Below, one piece after another: positions 11,086 to 24,960 of a stretch of DNA of 64,000 bases. The notes under the pieces were generated by a model. That model was not told the origin of the DNA, did not search any database, and was given only the letters and a program-made list of their open reading frames with translations. Where the stretch lies: the NCBI GenBank assembly GCA_947652605.1, contig CANTFG010000309.1, positions 62,001 to 126,000 of the forward strand. The letters are read 5' to 3'. The DNA is from Elmis aenea (taxonomy: Eukaryota > Arthropoda > Insecta > Coleoptera > Elmidae). A program made the position numbers and the translations under genes. Position 1 is the stretch's first letter. Every line of letters begins with the position of its first letter.

Positions 11086-13083
11086 GGCTTTGCACTTTTT
11101 TCGACAAAAAAATCGATTTTCTTAAAACTATAGCAAATGGCTTCAAACTTCTTATACACGTTAGTTATTAGCAAGTTAAGGATTATTAGCCCCTAAATAC
11201 GATTTTTAATTTTTCGCGAAAAATGGGAAAAGTACAAAGGCTATATATAGTCTTTGCACTTTTTTCGACAAAAAAATCGATTTTCTTAAAACTACAGCAA
11301 ATGGCTTCAAACTTCTTATACACGTTAGTTATGAGCAAATTAAGGATTATTAGCCCCTAAATACGATTTTTAATTTTTTGAATAACTTTGTAAATTAAAT
11401 TTCAAATCAGTTAAGACAAACGGCATTATACTAAGAAAAATAAACTCTATAACATACTAAAATTTGAACAAAATCGTATGAGCCGTTTTCGAGAAAAATT
11501 TTCAAAATTTTTAATTTTCTGAATAACTTTGTAAATTAAATTTCAAAATAGTTGAGACAAACGGCATTATACTAAGAAAAATAAACTGTATAACATACTA
11601 AAATTTGAACAAAATCGTAAGAGCCGTTTTCGAGATAAATTTTCAAAATTTTTAATTTTTTGAATAACTTTGTAAATTAAATTTCAAAATAGTTGAGACA
11701 AACGGCATAATACTAAGAAAAAAAGGCTTTGCACTTTTTTCGACAAAAAAATCGATTTTCTTAAAACTATAGCAAATGGCTTCAAACTTCTTATACACGT
11801 TAGTTATTAGCAAGTTAAGGATTATTAGCCCCTAAATACGATTTTTAATTTTTCGCGAAAAATGGGAAAAGTACAAAGGCTATAGTCTTTGCACTTTTTT
11901 CGACAAAAAAATCGATTTTTTTAAAACTACAGCAAATGGCTTCAAACTTCTTATACACGTTAGTTATTAGCAAGTTAAGGATTATTAGCCCCTAAATACG
12001 ATTTTTAATTTTTCGCGAAAAATGGGAAAAGTACAAAGGCTATAGTCTTTGCACTTTTTTCGACAAAAAAATCGATTTTTTTAAAACTACAGCAAATGGC
12101 TTCAAACTTCTTATACACGTTAGTTATGAGCAAATTAAGGATTATTAGCCCCTAAATACGATTTTTAATTTTTTGAATAACTTTGTAAATTAAATTTCAA
12201 ATCAGTTGAGACAAACGGCATTATACTAAGAAAAATAAACTCTATAACATACTAAAATTTGAACAAAATCGTATGAGCCGTTTTCGAGAAAAATTTTCAA
12301 AATTTTTAATTTTCTGAATAACTTTGTAAATTAAATTTCAAAATAGTTGAGACAAACGGCATTATACTAAGAAAAATAAACTCTATAACATACTAAAATT
12401 TGAACAAAATCGTATGAGCCGTTTTCGAGAAAAATTTTCAAAGTTTTTAATTTTTTGAATAACTTTGTAAATTAAATTTCAAAATAGTTAAGACAAACGG
12501 CATTATACTAAGAAAAATATACTCTATAACATACTAAAATTTGAACAAAATCGTATGAGCCGTTTTCGAGGAAAATTTTCAAAATTTTTAATTTTTTGAA
12601 TAACTTTGGAAATTAAATTTCAAAATAGTTGCGACAAACGGCATTATACTAAGAAAAATAAACTCTATAACATACTAAAATTTGAACAAAATCGTAAGAG
12701 CCGTTTTCGAGAAAAAATTTCAAAATTTTTAATTTTTTGAATAACTTTGTAAATTAAATTTCAAAATAGTTGAGACAAACGGCATTATACTAAGAAAAAT
12801 AAACTCTATAACATACTAAAATTTAAACAAAATCGTATGAGCCGTTTTCGAGGAAAATTTTCAAAATTTTTAATTTTCTGAATAACTTTGTAAATTAAAT
12901 TTCAAAATTGTTGAGACAAACGGCATTATACTAAGAAAAATAAACTGTATAACATACTAAAATTTGAACAAAATCGTAAGAGCCGTTTTCGAGAAAAAAT
13001 TTCAAAATTTTTAATTTTTTGAATAACTTTGTAAATTAAATTTCAAAATAGTTGAGACAAACGGCATAATACTAAGAAAAAAA
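11086..13083. repeat. Paired composite units, 639 + 1,359 bp
   Basis: The first unit (to 11,724) has 2 B + 2 A, and its second B follows an expanded hairpin loop, CTATATATAG. The second unit has 3 B + 6 A. From here to about 21,900 most first A monomers carry AAATCAG (or AAATTAG) in place of AAAATAG, defining a second composite subfamily. A diagnostic CAAAGTTTTTAA monomer appears near 12,440. Confidence 0.88.
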
Positions 13084-15218
13084 GGCTTTGCACTTTTTTC
13101 GACAAAAAAATCGATTTTCTTAAAACTATAGCAAATGGCTTCAAACTTCTTATACACGTTAGTTATTAGCAAGTTAAGGATTATTAGCCCCTAAATACGA
13201 TTTTTAATTTTTCGCGAAAAATGGGAAAAGTACAAAGGCTATAGTCTTTGCACTTTTTTCGACAAAAAAATCGATTTTCTTAAAACTACAGCAAATGGCT
13301 TCAAACTTCTTATACACGTTAGTTATGAGCAAATTAAGGATTATTAGCCCCTAAATACGATTTTTAATTTTTTGAATAACTTTGTAAATTAAATTTCAAA
13401 TCAGTTAAGACAAACGGCATTATACTAAGAAAAATAAACTCTATAACATACTAAAATTTGAACAAAATCGTATGAGCCGTTTTCGAGAAAAATTTTCAAA
13501 ATTTTTAATTTTCTGAATAACTTTGTAAATTAAATTTCAAAATAGTTGAGACAAACGGCATTATACTAAGAAAAATAAACTGTATAACATACTAAAATTT
13601 GAACAAAATCGTAAGAGCCGTTTTCGAGATAAATTTTCAAAATTTTTAATTTTTTGAATAACTTTGTAAATTAAATTTCAAAATAGTTGAGACAAACGGC
13701 ATAATACTAAGAAAAAAAGGCTTTGCACTTTTTTCGACAAAAAAATCGATTTTCTTAAAACTATAGCAAATGGCTTCAAACTTCTTATACACGTTAGTTA
13801 TTAGCAAGTTAAGGATTATTAGCCCCTAAATACGATTTTTAATTTTTCGCGAAAAATGGGAAAAGTACAAAGGCTATAGTCTTTGCACTTTTTTCGACAA
13901 AAAAATCGATTTTTTTAAAACTACAGCAAATGGCTTCAAACTTCTTATACACGTTAGTTATTAGCAAGTTAAGGATTATTAGCCCCTAAATACGATTTTT
14001 AATTTTTCGCGAAAAATGGGAAAAGTACAAAGGCTATAGTCTTTGCACTTTTTTCGACAAAAAAATCGATTTTTTTAAAACTACAGCAAATGGCTTCAAA
14101 CTTCTTATACACGTTAGTTATGAGCAAATTAAGGATTATTAGCCCCTAAATACGATTTTTAATTTTTTGAATAACTTTGTAAATTAAATTTCAAATCAGT
14201 TGAGACAAACGGCATTATACTAAGAAAAATAAACTCTATAACATACTAAAATTTGAACAAAATCGTATGAGCCGTTTTCGAGAAAAATTTTCAAAATTTT
14301 TAATTTTCTGAATAACTTTGTAAATTAAATTTCAAAATAGTTGAGACAAACGGCATTATACTAAGAAAAATAAACTCTATAACATACTAAAATTTGAACA
14401 AAATCGTATGAGCCGTTTTCGAGAAAAATTTTCAAAGTTTTTAATTTTTTGAATAACTTTGTAAATTAAATTTCAAAATAGTTGAGACAAACGGCATTAT
14501 ACTAAGAAAAATATACTCTATAACATACTAAAATTTGAACAAAATCGTATGAGCCGTTTTCGAGGAAAATTTTCAAAATTTTTAATTTTTTGAATAACTT
14601 TGGAAATTAAATTTCAAAATAGTTGCGACAAACGGCATTATACTAAGAAAAATAAACTCTATAACATACTAAAATTTGAACAAAATCGTAAGAGCCGTTT
14701 TCGAGAAAAAATTTCAAAATTTTTAATTTTTTGAATTACTTTGTAAATTAAATTTCAAAATAGTTGAGACAAACGGCATTATACTAAGAAAAATAAACTC
14801 TATAACATACTAAAATTTAAACAAAATCGTATGAGCCGTTTTCGAGGAAAATTTTCAAAATTTTTAATTTTCTGAATAACTTTGTAAATTAAATTTCAAA
14901 ATTGTTGAGACAAACGGCATTATACTAAGAAAAATAAACTGTATAACATACTAAAATTTGAACAAAATCGTAAGAGCCGTTTTCGAGAAAAAATTTCAAA
15001 ATTTTTAATTTTTTGAATAACTTTGTAAATTAAATTTCAAAATAGTTGAGACAAACGGCATTATACTAAGAAAAATAAACTGTATAACATACTAAAATTT
15101 GAACAAAATCGTAAGAGCCGTTTTCGAGATAAATTTTCAAAATTTTTAATTTTTTGAATAACTTTGTAAATTAAATTTCAAAATAGTTGAGACAAACGGC
15201 ATAATACTAAGAAAAAAA
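13084..15218. repeat. Paired composite units, 635 + 1,500 bp
   Basis: The units have 2 B + 2 A and then 3 B + 7 A. The pair is a near copy of the preceding 639 + 1,359 bp pair, with one extra A monomer (141 bp) in the larger member. The private change GAATTACTTTG near 14,743 is shared with about 16,888 in the next pair. Confidence 0.88.
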
Positions 15219-17372
15219 GGCTTTGCACTTTTTTCGACAAAAAAATCGATTTTCTTAAAACTATAGCAAATGGCTTCAAACTTCTTATACACGTTAGTTA
15301 TTAGCAAGTTAAGGATTATTAGCCCCTAAATACGATTTTTAATTTTTCGCGAAAAATGGGAAACGTACAAAGGCTATAGTCTTTGCACTTTTTTCGACAA
15401 AAAAATCGATTTTCTTAAAACTACAGCAAATGGCTTCAAACTTCTTATACACGTTAGTTATTAGCAAGTTAAGGATTATTAGCCCCTAAATACGATTTTT
15501 AATTTTTCGCGAAAAATGGGAAAAGTACAAAGGCTATAGTCTTTGCACTTTTTTCGACAAAAAAATCGATTTTTTTAAAACTACAGCAAATGGCTTCAAA
15601 CTTCTTATACACGTTAGTTATGAGCAAATTAAGGATTATTAGCCCCTAAATACGATTTTTAATTTTTTGAATAACTTTGTAAATTAAATTTCAAATTAGT
15701 TGAGACAAACGGCATTATACTAAGAAAAATAAACTCTATAACATACTAAAATTTGAACAAAATCGTATGAGCCGTTTTCGAGAAAAATTTTCAAAATTTT
15801 TAATTTTTTGAATAACTTTGTAAATTAAATTTCAAAATAGTTGAGACAAACGGCATAATACTAAGAAAAAAAGGCTTTGCACTTTTTTCGACAAAAAAAT
15901 CGATTTTCTTAAAACTATAGCAAATGGCTTCAAACTTCTTATACACGTTAGTTATTAGCAAGTTAAGGATTATTAGCCCCTAAATACGATTTTTAATTTT
16001 TCGCGAAAAATGGGAAAAGTACAAAGGCTATAGTCTTTGCACTTTTTTCGACAAAAAAATCGATTTTTTTAAAACTACAGCAAATGGCTTCAAACTTCTT
16101 ATACACGTTAGTTATTAGCAAGTTAAGGATTATTAGCCCCTAAATACGATTTTTAATTTTTCGCGAAAAATGGGAAAAGTACAAAGGCTATAGTCTTTGC
16201 ACTTTTTTCGACAAAAAAATCGATTTTTTTAAAACTACAGCAAATGGCTTCAAACTTCTTATACACGTTAGTTATGAGCAAATTAAGGATTATTAGCCCC
16301 TAAATACGATTTTTAATTTTTTGAATAACTTTGTAAATTAAATTTCAAATCAGTTGAGACAAACGGCATTATACTAAGAAAAATAAACTCTATAACATAC
16401 TAAAATTTGAACAAAATCGTATGAGCCGTTTTCGAGAAAAATTTTCAAAATTTTTAATTTTCTGAATAACTTTGTAAATTAAATTTCAAAATAGTTGAGA
16501 CAAACGGCATTATACTAAGAAAAATAAACTCTATAACATACTAAAATTTGAACAAAATCGTATGAGCCGTTTTCGAGAAAAATTTTCAAAGTTTTTAATT
16601 TTTTGAATAACTTTGTAAATTAAATTTCAAAATAGTTGAGACAAACGGCATTATACTAAGAAAAATATACTCTATAACATACTAAAATTTGAACAAAATC
16701 GTATGAGCCGTTTTCGAGGAAAATTTTCAAAATTTTTAATTTTTTGAATAACTTTGGAAATTAAATTTCAAAATAGTTGCGACAAACGGCATTATACTAA
16801 GAAAAATAAACTCTATAACATACTAAAATTTGAACAAAATCGTAAGAGCCGTTTTCGAGAAAAAATTTCAAAATTTTTAATTTTTTGAATTACTTTGTAA
16901 ATTAAATTTCAAAATAGTTGAGACAAACGGCATTATACTAAGAAAAATAAACTCTATAACATACTAAAATTTAAACAAAATCGTATGAGCCGTTTTCGAG
17001 GAAAATTTTCAAAATTTTTAATTTTCTGAATAACTTTGTAAATTAAATTTCAAAATTGTTGAGACAAACGGCATTATACTAAGAAAAATAAACTGTATAA
17101 CATACTAAAATTTGAACAAAATCGTAAGAGCCGTTTTCGAGAAAAAATTTCAAAATTTTTAATTTTTAGAATAACTTTGTAAATTAAATTTCAAAATAGT
17201 TGAGACAAACGGCATTATACTAAGAAAAATAAACTGTATAACATACTAAAATTTGAACAAAATCGTAAGAGCCGTTTTCGAGATAAATTTTCAAAATTTT
17301 TAATTTTTTGAATAACTTTGTAAATTAAATTTCAAAATAGTTGAGACAAACGGCATAATACTAAGAAAAAAA
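15219..17372. repeat. Paired composite units, 654 + 1,500 bp
   Basis: The units have 3 B + 1 A and then 3 B + 7 A. The first A of the short member reads AAATTAG. The second B region of the short member carries GGGAAACGTAC, a change also found near 17,517 and 19,987, linking these units by recent copying. Confidence 0.88.
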
Positions 17373-18873
17373 GGCTTTGCACTTTTTTCGACAAAAAAAT
17401 CGATTTTCTTAAAACTATAGCAAATGGCTTCAAACTTCTTATACACGTTAGTTATTAGCAAGTTAAGGATTATTAGCCCCTAAATACGATTTTTAATTTT
17501 TCGCGAAAAATGGGAAACGTACAAAGGCTATAGTCTTTGCACTTTTTTCGACAAAAAAATCGATTTTCTTAAAACTACAGCAAATGGCTTCAAACTTCTT
17601 ATACACGTTAGTTATTAGCAAGTTAAGGATTATTAGCCCCTAAATACGATTTTTAATTTTTCGCGAAAAATGGGAAAAGTACAAAGGCTTATAGTCTTTG
17701 CACTTTTTTCGACAAAAAAATCGATTTTTTTAAAACTACAGCAAATGGCTTCAAACTTCTTATACACGTTAGTTATGAGCAAATTAAGGATTATTAGCCC
17801 CTAAATACGATTTTTAATTTTTTGAATAACTTTGTAAATTAAATTTCAAATTAGTTGAGACAAACGGCATTATACTAAGAAAAATAAACTCTATAACATA
17901 CTAAAATTTGAACAAAATCGTATGAGCCGTTTTCGAGAAAAATTTTCAAAATTTTTAATTTTCTGAATAACTTTGTAAATTAAATTTCAAAATAGTTGAG
18001 ACAAACGGCATTATACTAAGAAAAATAAACTCTATAACATACTAAAATTTGAACAAAATCGTATAAGCCGTTTTCGAGAAAAATTTTCAAAGTTTTTAAT
18101 TTTTTGAATAACTTTGTAAATTAAATTTCAAAATAGTTGAGACAAACGGCATTATACTAAGAAAAATAAACTCTATAACATACTAAAATTTGAACAAAAT
18201 CGTATGAGCCGTTTTCGAGGAAAATTTTCAAAATTTTTAATTTTTTGAATAACTTTGGAAATTAAATTTCAAAATAGTTGCGACAAACGGCATTATACTA
18301 AGAAAAATAAACTCTATAACATACTAAAATTTGAACAAAATCGTAAGAGCCGTTTTCGAGAAAAAATTTCAAAATTTTTAATTTTTTGAATAACTTTGTA
18401 AATTAAATTTCAAAATAGTTGAGACAAACGGCATTATACTAAGAAAAATAAACTCTATAACATACTAAAATTTAAACAAAATCGTATGAGCCGTTTTCGA
18501 GGAAAATTTTCAAAATTTTTAATTTTCTGAATAACTTTGTAAATTAAATTTCAAAATTGTTGAGACAAACGGCATTATACTAAGAAAAATAAACTGTATA
18601 ACATACTAAAATTTGAACAAAATCGTAAGAGCCGTTTTCGAGAAAAAATTTCAAAATTTTTAATTTTTTGAATAACTTTGTAAATTAAATTTCAAAATAG
18701 TTGAGACAAACGGCATTATACTAAGAAAAATAAACTGTATAACATACTAAAATTTGAACAAAATCGTAAGAGCCGTTTTCGAGATAAATTTTCAAAATTT
18801 TTAATTTTTTGAATAACTTTGTAAATTAAATTTCAAAATAGTTGAGACAAACGGCATAATACTAAGAAAAAAA
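17373..18873. repeat. Composite unit of 1,501 bp: 3 B + 7 A
   Basis: It is the same type as the 1,500-bp units; the additional base lies in the hairpin loop near 17,690 (CTTATAG for CTATAG). A monomer reading CGTATAAGCC near 18,061 is private. Confidence 0.88.
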
Positions 18874-19842
18874 GGCTTTGCACTTTTTTCGACAAAAAAA
18901 TCGATTTTCTTAAAACTATAGCAAATGGCTTCAAACTTCTTATACACGTTAGTTATTAGCAAGTTAAGGATTATTAGCCCCTAAATACGATTTTTAATTT
19001 TTCGCGAAAAATGGGAAAAGTACAAAGGCTATAGTCTTTGCACTTTTTTCGACAAAAAAATCGATTTTTTTAAAACTACAGCAAATGGCTTCAAACTTCT
19101 TATACACGTTAGTTATGAGCAAATTAAGGATTATTAGCCCCTAAATACGATTTTTAATTTTTTGAATAACTTTGTAAATTAAATTTCAAATCAGTTGAGA
19201 CAAACGGCATTATACTAAGAAAAATAAACTCTATAACATACTAAAATTTGAACAAAATCGTAAGAGCCGTTTTCGAGATAAATTTTCAAAATTTTTAATT
19301 TTCTGAACAACTTTGTAAATTAAATTTCAAAATTGTTGAGACAAACGGCATTATACTAAAAAAAATAAACTCTATAACATACTAAAATTTGAACAAAATC
19401 GTAAGAGCCGTTTTCGAGATAAATTTTCAAAATTTTTAATTTTTTGAATAACTTTGTAAATTAAATTTCAAAATAGTTGAGACAAACGGCATAATACTAA
19501 GAAAAAAAGGCTTTGCACTTTTTTCGACAAAAAAATCGATTTTCTTAAAACTATAGCAAATGGCTTCAAACTTCTTATACACGTTAGTTATGAGCAAATT
19601 AAGGATTATTAGCCCCTAAATACGATTTTTAATTTTTTGAATAACTTTGTAAATTAAATTTCAAAATAGTTGAGACAAACGGCATTATACTAAGAAAAAT
19701 AAACTGTATAACATACTAAAATTTGAACAAAATCGTAAGAGCCGTTTTCGAGATAAATTTTCAAAATTTTTAATTTTTTGAATAACTTTGTAAATTAAAT
19801 TTCAAAATAGTTGAGACAAACGGCATAATACTAAGAAAAAAA
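18874..19842. repeat. Short composite units, 635 + 334 bp
   Basis: The units have 2 B + 2 A and then 1 B + 1 A. In the 334-bp unit the single B is a hybrid: it has the ACTATAGC of a first B and the TGAGCAAATT of a last B, as expected if the middle of a B block was removed by unequal exchange. The same hybrid occurs at 46,287, 50,639 and 62,710. Confidence 0.88.
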
Positions 19843-22800
19843 GGCTTTGCACTTTTTTCGACAAAAAAATCGATTTTCTTAAAACTATAGCAAATGGCTT
19901 CAAACTTCTTATACACGTTAGTTATTAGCAAGTTAAGGATTATTAGCCCCTAAATACGATTTTTAATTTTTCGCGAAAAATGGGAAACGTACAAAGGCTA
20001 TTATAGTCTTTGCACTTTTTTCGACAAAAAAATCGATTTTCTTAAAACTACAGCAAATGGCTTCAAACTTCTTATACACGTTAGTTATTAGCAAGTTAAG
20101 GATTATTAGCCCCTAAATACGATTTTTAATTTTTCGCGAAAAATGGGAAAAGTACAAAGGCTATAGTCTTTGCACTTTTTTCGACAAAAAAATCGATTTT
20201 TTTAAAACTACAGCAAATGGCTTCAAACTTCTTATACACGTTAGTTATGAGCAAATTAAGGATTATTAGCCCCTAAATACGATTTTTAATTTTTTGAATA
20301 ACTTTGTAAATTAAATTTCAAATCAGTTGAGACAAACGGCATTATACTAAGAAAAATAAACTCTATAACATACTAAAATTTGAACAAAATCGTATGAGCC
20401 GTTTTCGAGAAAAATTTTCAAAATTTTTAATTTTCTGAATAACTTTGTAAATTAAATTTCAAAATAGTTGAGACAAACGGCATTATACTAAGAAAAATAA
20501 ACTCTATAACATACTAAAATTTGAACAAAATCGTATGAGCCGTTTTCGAGAAAAATTTTCAAAGTTTTTAATTTTTTGAATAACTTTGTAAATTAAATTT
20601 CAAAATAGTTGAGACAAACGGCATTATACTAAGAAAAATAAACTCTATAACATACTAAAATTTGAACAAAATCGTATGAGCCGTTTTCGAGGAAAATTTT
20701 CAAAATTTTTAATTTTTTGAATAACTTTGGAAATTAAATTTCAAAATAGTTGCGACAAACGGCATTATACTAAGAAAAATAAACTCTATAACATACTAAA
20801 ATTTGAACAAAATCGTAAGAGCCGTTTTCGAGAAAAAATTTCAAAATTTTTAATTTTTTGAATAACTTTGTAAATTAAATTTCAAAATAGTTGAGACAAA
20901 CGGCATTATACTAAGAAAAATAAACTCTATAACATACTAAAATTTAAACAAAATCGTATGAGCCGTTTTCGAGGAAAATTTTCAAAATTTTTAATTTTCT
21001 GAATAACTTTGTAAATTAAATTTCAAAATTGTTGAGACAAACGGCATTATACTAAGAAAAATAAACTCTATAACATACTAAAATTTGAACAAAATCGTAA
21101 GAGCCGTTTTCGAGAAAAATTTTCAAAATTTTTAATTTTCTGAATAACTTTGTAAATTAAATTTCAAAATAGTTGAGACAAACGGCATTATACTAAGAAA
21201 AATAAACTGTATAACATACTAAAATTTGAACAAAATCGTAAGAGCCGTTTTCGAGATAAATTTTCAAAATTTTTAATTTTTTGAATAACTTTGTAAATTA
21301 AATTTCAAAATAGTTGAGACAAACGGCATAATACTAAGAAAAAAAGGCTTTGCACTTTTTTCGACAAAAAATCGATTTTCTTAAAACTATAGCAAATGGC
21401 TTCAAACTTCTTATACACGTTAGTTATTAGCAAGTTAAGGATTATTAGCCCCTAAATACGATTTTTAATTTTTCGCGAAAAATGGGAAAAGTACAAAGGC
21501 TATAGTCTTTGCACTTTTTTCGACAAAAAAATCGATTTTCTTAAAACTACAGCAAATGGCTTCAAACTTCTTATACACGTTAGTTATTAGCAAGTTAAGG
21601 ATTATTAGCCCCTAAATACGATTTTTAATTTTTCGCGAAAAATGGGAAAAGTACAAAGGCTATAGTCTTTGCACTTTTTTCGACAAAAAAATCGATTTTT
21701 TTAAAACTACAGCAAATGGCTTCAAACTTCTTATACACGTTAGTTATGAGCAAATTAAGGATTATTAGCCCCTAAATACGATTTTTAATTTTTTGAATAA
21801 CTTTGTAAATTAAATTTCAAATCAGTTGAGACAAACGGCATTATACTAAGAAAAATAAACTCTATAACATACTAAAATTTGAACAAAATCGTATGAGCCG
21901 TTTTCGAGGAAAATTTTCAAAATTTTTAATTTTCTGAATAACTTTGTAAATTAAATTTCAAAATAGTTGAGACAAACGGCATTATACTAAGAAAAATAAA
22001 CTCTATAACATACTAAAATTTGAACAAAATCGTATGAGCCGTTTTCGAGAAAAATTTTCAAAGTTTTTAATTTTTTGAATAACTTTGTAAATTAAATTTC
22101 AAAATAGTTGAGACAAACGGCATTATACTAAGAAAAATAAACTCTATAACATACTAAAATTTGAACAAAATCGTATGAGCCGTTTTCGAGGAAAATTTTC
22201 AAAATTTTTAATTTTTTGAATAACTTTGGAAATTAAATTTCAAAATAGTTGCGACAAACGGCATTATACTAAGAAAAATAAACTCTATAACATACTAAAA
22301 TTTGAACAAAATCGTAAGAGCCGTTTTCGAGAAAAAATTTCAAAATTTTTAATTTTTTGAATAACTTTGTAAATTAAATTTCAAAATAGTTGAGACAAAC
22401 GGCATTATACTAAGAAAAATAAACTCTATAACATACTAAAATTTAAACAAAATCGTATGAGCCGTTTTCGAGGAAAATTTTCAAAATTTTTAATTTTCTG
22501 AATAACTTTGTAAATTAAATTTCAAAATTGTTGAGACAAACGGCATTATACTAAGAAAAATAAACTGTATAACATACTAAAATTTGAACAAAATCGTAAG
22601 AGCCGTTTTCGAGAAAAAATTTCAAAATTTTTAATTTTTTGAATAACTTTGTAAATTAAATTTCAAAATAGTTGAGACAAACGGCATTATACTAAGAAAA
22701 ATAAACTGTATAACATACTAAAATTTGAACAAAATCGTAAGAGCCGTTTTCGAGATAAATTTTCAAAATTTTTAATTTTTTGAATAACTTTGTAAATTAA

Positions 22801-22844
22801 ATTTCAAAATAGTTGAGACAAACGGCATAATACTAAGAAAAAAA
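19843..22844. repeat. Two 1.5-kb composite units, 1,503 + 1,499 bp
   Basis: Both have 3 B + 7 A. The first gains 3 bp in a hairpin loop (CTATTATAG near 20,000). The second is 1 bp short because of a shortened A-run in its first B. With 13,719, 15,873 and 17,373 they form a group of five closely related 1.5-kb units. Confidence 0.9.
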
Positions 22845-24960
22845 GGCTTTGCACTTTTTTCGACAAAAAAATCGATTTTCTTAAAACTATAGCAAATGGC
22901 TTCAAACTTCTTATACACGTTAGTTATTAGCAAGTTAAGGATTATTAGCCCCTAAATACGATTTTTAATTTTTCGCGAAAAATGGGAAAAGTACAAAGGC
23001 TATAGTCTTTGCACTTTTTTCGACAAAAAAATCGATTTTCTTAAAACTACAGCAAATGGCTTCAAACTTCTTATACACGTTAGTTATGAGCAAATTAAGG
23101 ATTATTAGCCCCTAAATACGATTTTTAATTTTTTGAATAACTTTGGAAATTAAATTTCAAAATAGTTGCGACAAACGGCATTATACTAAGAAAAATAAAC
23201 TCTATAACATACTAAAATTTGAACAAAATCGTAAGAGCCGTTTTCGAGAAAAAATTTCAAAATTTTTAATTTTTTGAATAACTTTGTAAATTAAATTTCA
23301 AAATAGTTGCGACAAACGGCATTATACTAAGAAAAATAAACTCTATAACATACTAAAATTTGAACAAAATCGTAAGAGCCGTTTTCGAGAAAAAATTTCA
23401 AAATTTTTAATTTTTTGAATAACTTTGTAAATTAAATTTCAAAATAGTTGAGACAAACGGCATTATACTAAGAAAAATAAACTCTATAACATACTAAAAT
23501 TTGAACAAAATCGTAAGAGCCGTTTTCGAGAAAAATTTTCAAAGTTTTTAATTTTTTGAATAACTTTGTAAATTAAATTTCAAAATAGTTGAGACAAACG
23601 GCATTATACTAAGAAAAATAAACTCTATAACATACTAAAATTTGAACAAAATCGTATGAGCCGTTTTCGAGGAAAATTTTCAAAATTTTTAATTTTTTGA
23701 ATAACTTTGGAAATTAAATTTCAAAATAGTTGAGACAAACGGCATTATACTAAGAAAAATAAACTCTATAACATACTAAAATTTAAACAAAATCGTATGA
23801 GCCGTTTTCGAGGAAAATTTTCAAAATTTTTAATTTTCTGAATAACTTTGTAAATTAAATTTTAAAATTGTTGAGACAAACGGCATTATACTAAGAAAAA
23901 TAAACTGTATAACATACTAATATTTGAACAAAATCGTAAGAGCCGTTTTCGAGAAAAAATTTCAAAATTTTTAATTTTTTGAATAACTTTGTAAATTAAA
24001 TTTCAAAATAGTTGAGACAAACGGCATTATACTAAGAAAAATAAACTGTATAACATACTAAAATTTGAACAAAATCGTAAGAGCCGTTTTCGAGATAAAT
24101 TTTCAAAATTTTTAATTTTTTGAATAACTTTGTAAATTAAATTTCAAAATAGTTGAGACAAACGGCATAATACTAAGAAAAAAAGGCTTTGCACTTTTTT
24201 CGACAAAAAAATCGATTTTCTTAAAACTATAGCAAATGGCTTCAAACTTCTTATACACGTTAGTTATTAGCAAGTTAAGGATTATTAGCCCCTAAATACG
24301 ATTTTTAATTTTTCGCGAAAAATGGGAAAAGTACAAAGGCTATAGTCTTTGCACTTTTTTCGACAAAAAAATCGATTTTCTTAAAACTACAGCAAATGGC
24401 TTCAAACTTCTTATACACGTTAGTTATGAGCAAATTAAGGATTATTAGCCCCTAAATACGATTTTTAATTTTTTGAATAACTTTGGAAATTAAATTTCAA
24501 AATAGTTGCGACAAACGGCATTATACTAAGAAAAATAAACTCTATAACATACTAAAATTTGAACAAAATCGTAAGAGCCGTTTTCGAGAAAAAATTTCAA
24601 AATTTTTAATTTTTTGAATAACTTTGTAAATTAAATTTCAAAATAGTTGAGACAAACGGCATTATACTAAGAAAAATAAACTGTATAACATACTAAAATT
24701 TGAACAAAATCGTAAGAGCCGTTTTCGAGAAAAAATTTCAAAATTTTTAATTTTTTGAATAACTTTGTAAATTAAATTTCAAAATAGTTGAGACAAACGG
24801 CATTATACTAAGAAAAATAAACTGTATAACATACTAAAATTTGAACAAAATCGTAAGAGCCGTTTTCGAGATAAATTTTCAAAATTTTTAATTTTTTGAA
24901 TAACTTTGTAAATTAAATTTCAAAATAGTTGAGACAAACGGCATAATACTAAGAAAAAAA
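22845..24960. repeat. Composite units, 1,340 + 776 bp
   Basis: The units have 2 B + 7 A and then 2 B + 3 A. First A monomers return to the TTGCGAC type here, and in the larger unit that variant occurs twice in a row (near 23,165 and 23,306), a single-monomer duplication. Confidence 0.87.
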
